Assembly (NCBI GenBank): GCA_963556695.1
Contig: CAUWAG010000013.1
Coordinates: forward strand, 434,001-498,000
Source: Anthostomella pinea
Taxonomy: Eukaryota > Ascomycota > Sordariomycetes > Xylariales > Xylariaceae
Direction: 5' to 3'
Length of the DNA stretch: 64,000 nt
The position numbers and the translations under genes are program-made. Under the pieces are notes generated by a model that made no database searches, was not told where the DNA came from, and worked only from the letters and a program-made list of their open reading frames with translations. Position 1 is the stretch's first letter, and each line of letters opens with the position of its first letter. Below, in pieces: positions 63,632-64,000 of the stretch.

Positions 63632-64000
63632 CGAGCCCTGGAAATCGAGGAATCTATTGGATGCCAGATGGATGTGTTGCCCTCTAGGGTAAGAGAATAA
63701 AGGGGAAGCTGAGCACTGAGATTGGAACTTTAGAAGTGCTTCTTTCTGCTTGAACTACCATTCCCGCTCTCTGAGATACCCGGGAAAGCGGCGTGCGATG
63801 TTGCCCCTTGCTCAGAGGCATGTGGGATGATCGTACATTCACTGCCGGTGAGAGCTACCTGGTCTAGGAGAATCTATCGCGTGATCCGGATCTCTACGCT
63901 GTTATTGCAGGTACCCGTCCGCAAAGTCCAGAGCATAATGGAAGCACCATCGCTTCACTCGGGGCAATCGAGTGACAATTTTCCCCAGAAGGCTGCTTCT
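63632..64000. other. downstream flank, no gene seen
   Basis: 3' region of NRDE2 to the window edge, without supported coding sequence. Confidence 0.4.

Overview
The window is from a filamentous ascomycete fungus (Pezizomycotina). The evidence is the short 47-150 bp spliceosomal introns (GTAAGT-type donors, CTGAC/CTAAT-like branch points), a set of typical fungal genes (URB2, MIC10, NRDE2, a CLC channel, GH105, HET-domain and DUF4419 genes), and mobile elements characteristic of this group: Tad-like LINEs, a Ty3 chromovirus, Ty1/copia, and pogo/Fot1. I cannot name the class or species. I saw no rRNA, convincing tRNA, CRISPR or bacterial features.

Layout. Positions 1-12,700 are a nested graveyard of transposons: pogo/Fot1 pieces, a broken Tad-like LINE, and a Ty3/gypsy chromovirus (minus strand, 3' LTR at 3153-3327) lying between the two halves of the LINE. 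A small TA-flanked MITE and a dispersed hairpin repeat follow. At 13,207-14,836 a coiled-coil gene is broken by a nonsense codon and a solo copia LTR. At 15,165-20,531 there is a full-length copia element with 198-bp LTRs (2 differences) and a 5-bp target duplication; its gag and pol share one frame and are separated by a single UAG. From 21.9 to 26.2 kb lie two divergent secreted paralogues, a short internal telomere-like tract and a GH105 hydrolase. From 27 to 42 kb there are intact genes (atypical ARF-like GTPase, bisphosphate nucleotidase family, alpha/beta hydrolase, two lineage-type proteins) mixed with a kinase-like pseudogene, a reductase pseudogene and a LINE 3' fragment. From 43 to 48.1 kb MIC10 and URB2 form a divergent pair. 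From 49 to 56 kb there is an intact DUF4419 gene, then a second decayed block with two HET-domain pseudogenes, one of them cut by a 164-bp LINE insertion in its HET domain. From 56.4 to 63.6 kb a CLC chloride channel and NRDE2 form another divergent pair.

How it fits together. Intact housekeeping genes (mitochondrial cristae, ribosome biogenesis, RNA surveillance, ion transport) alternate with accessory blocks in which nearly every gene of a self-recognition or secondary-function type is broken. Several lesions can be dated relative to each other: removing the solo LTR from the coiled-coil gene, and the LINE insert from the HET gene, restores the reading frame in each case. Many nonsense codons are of the C-to-T or G-to-A type expected of repeat-induced point mutation, but this is inference from single sites. 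The copia element is the youngest large insertion.
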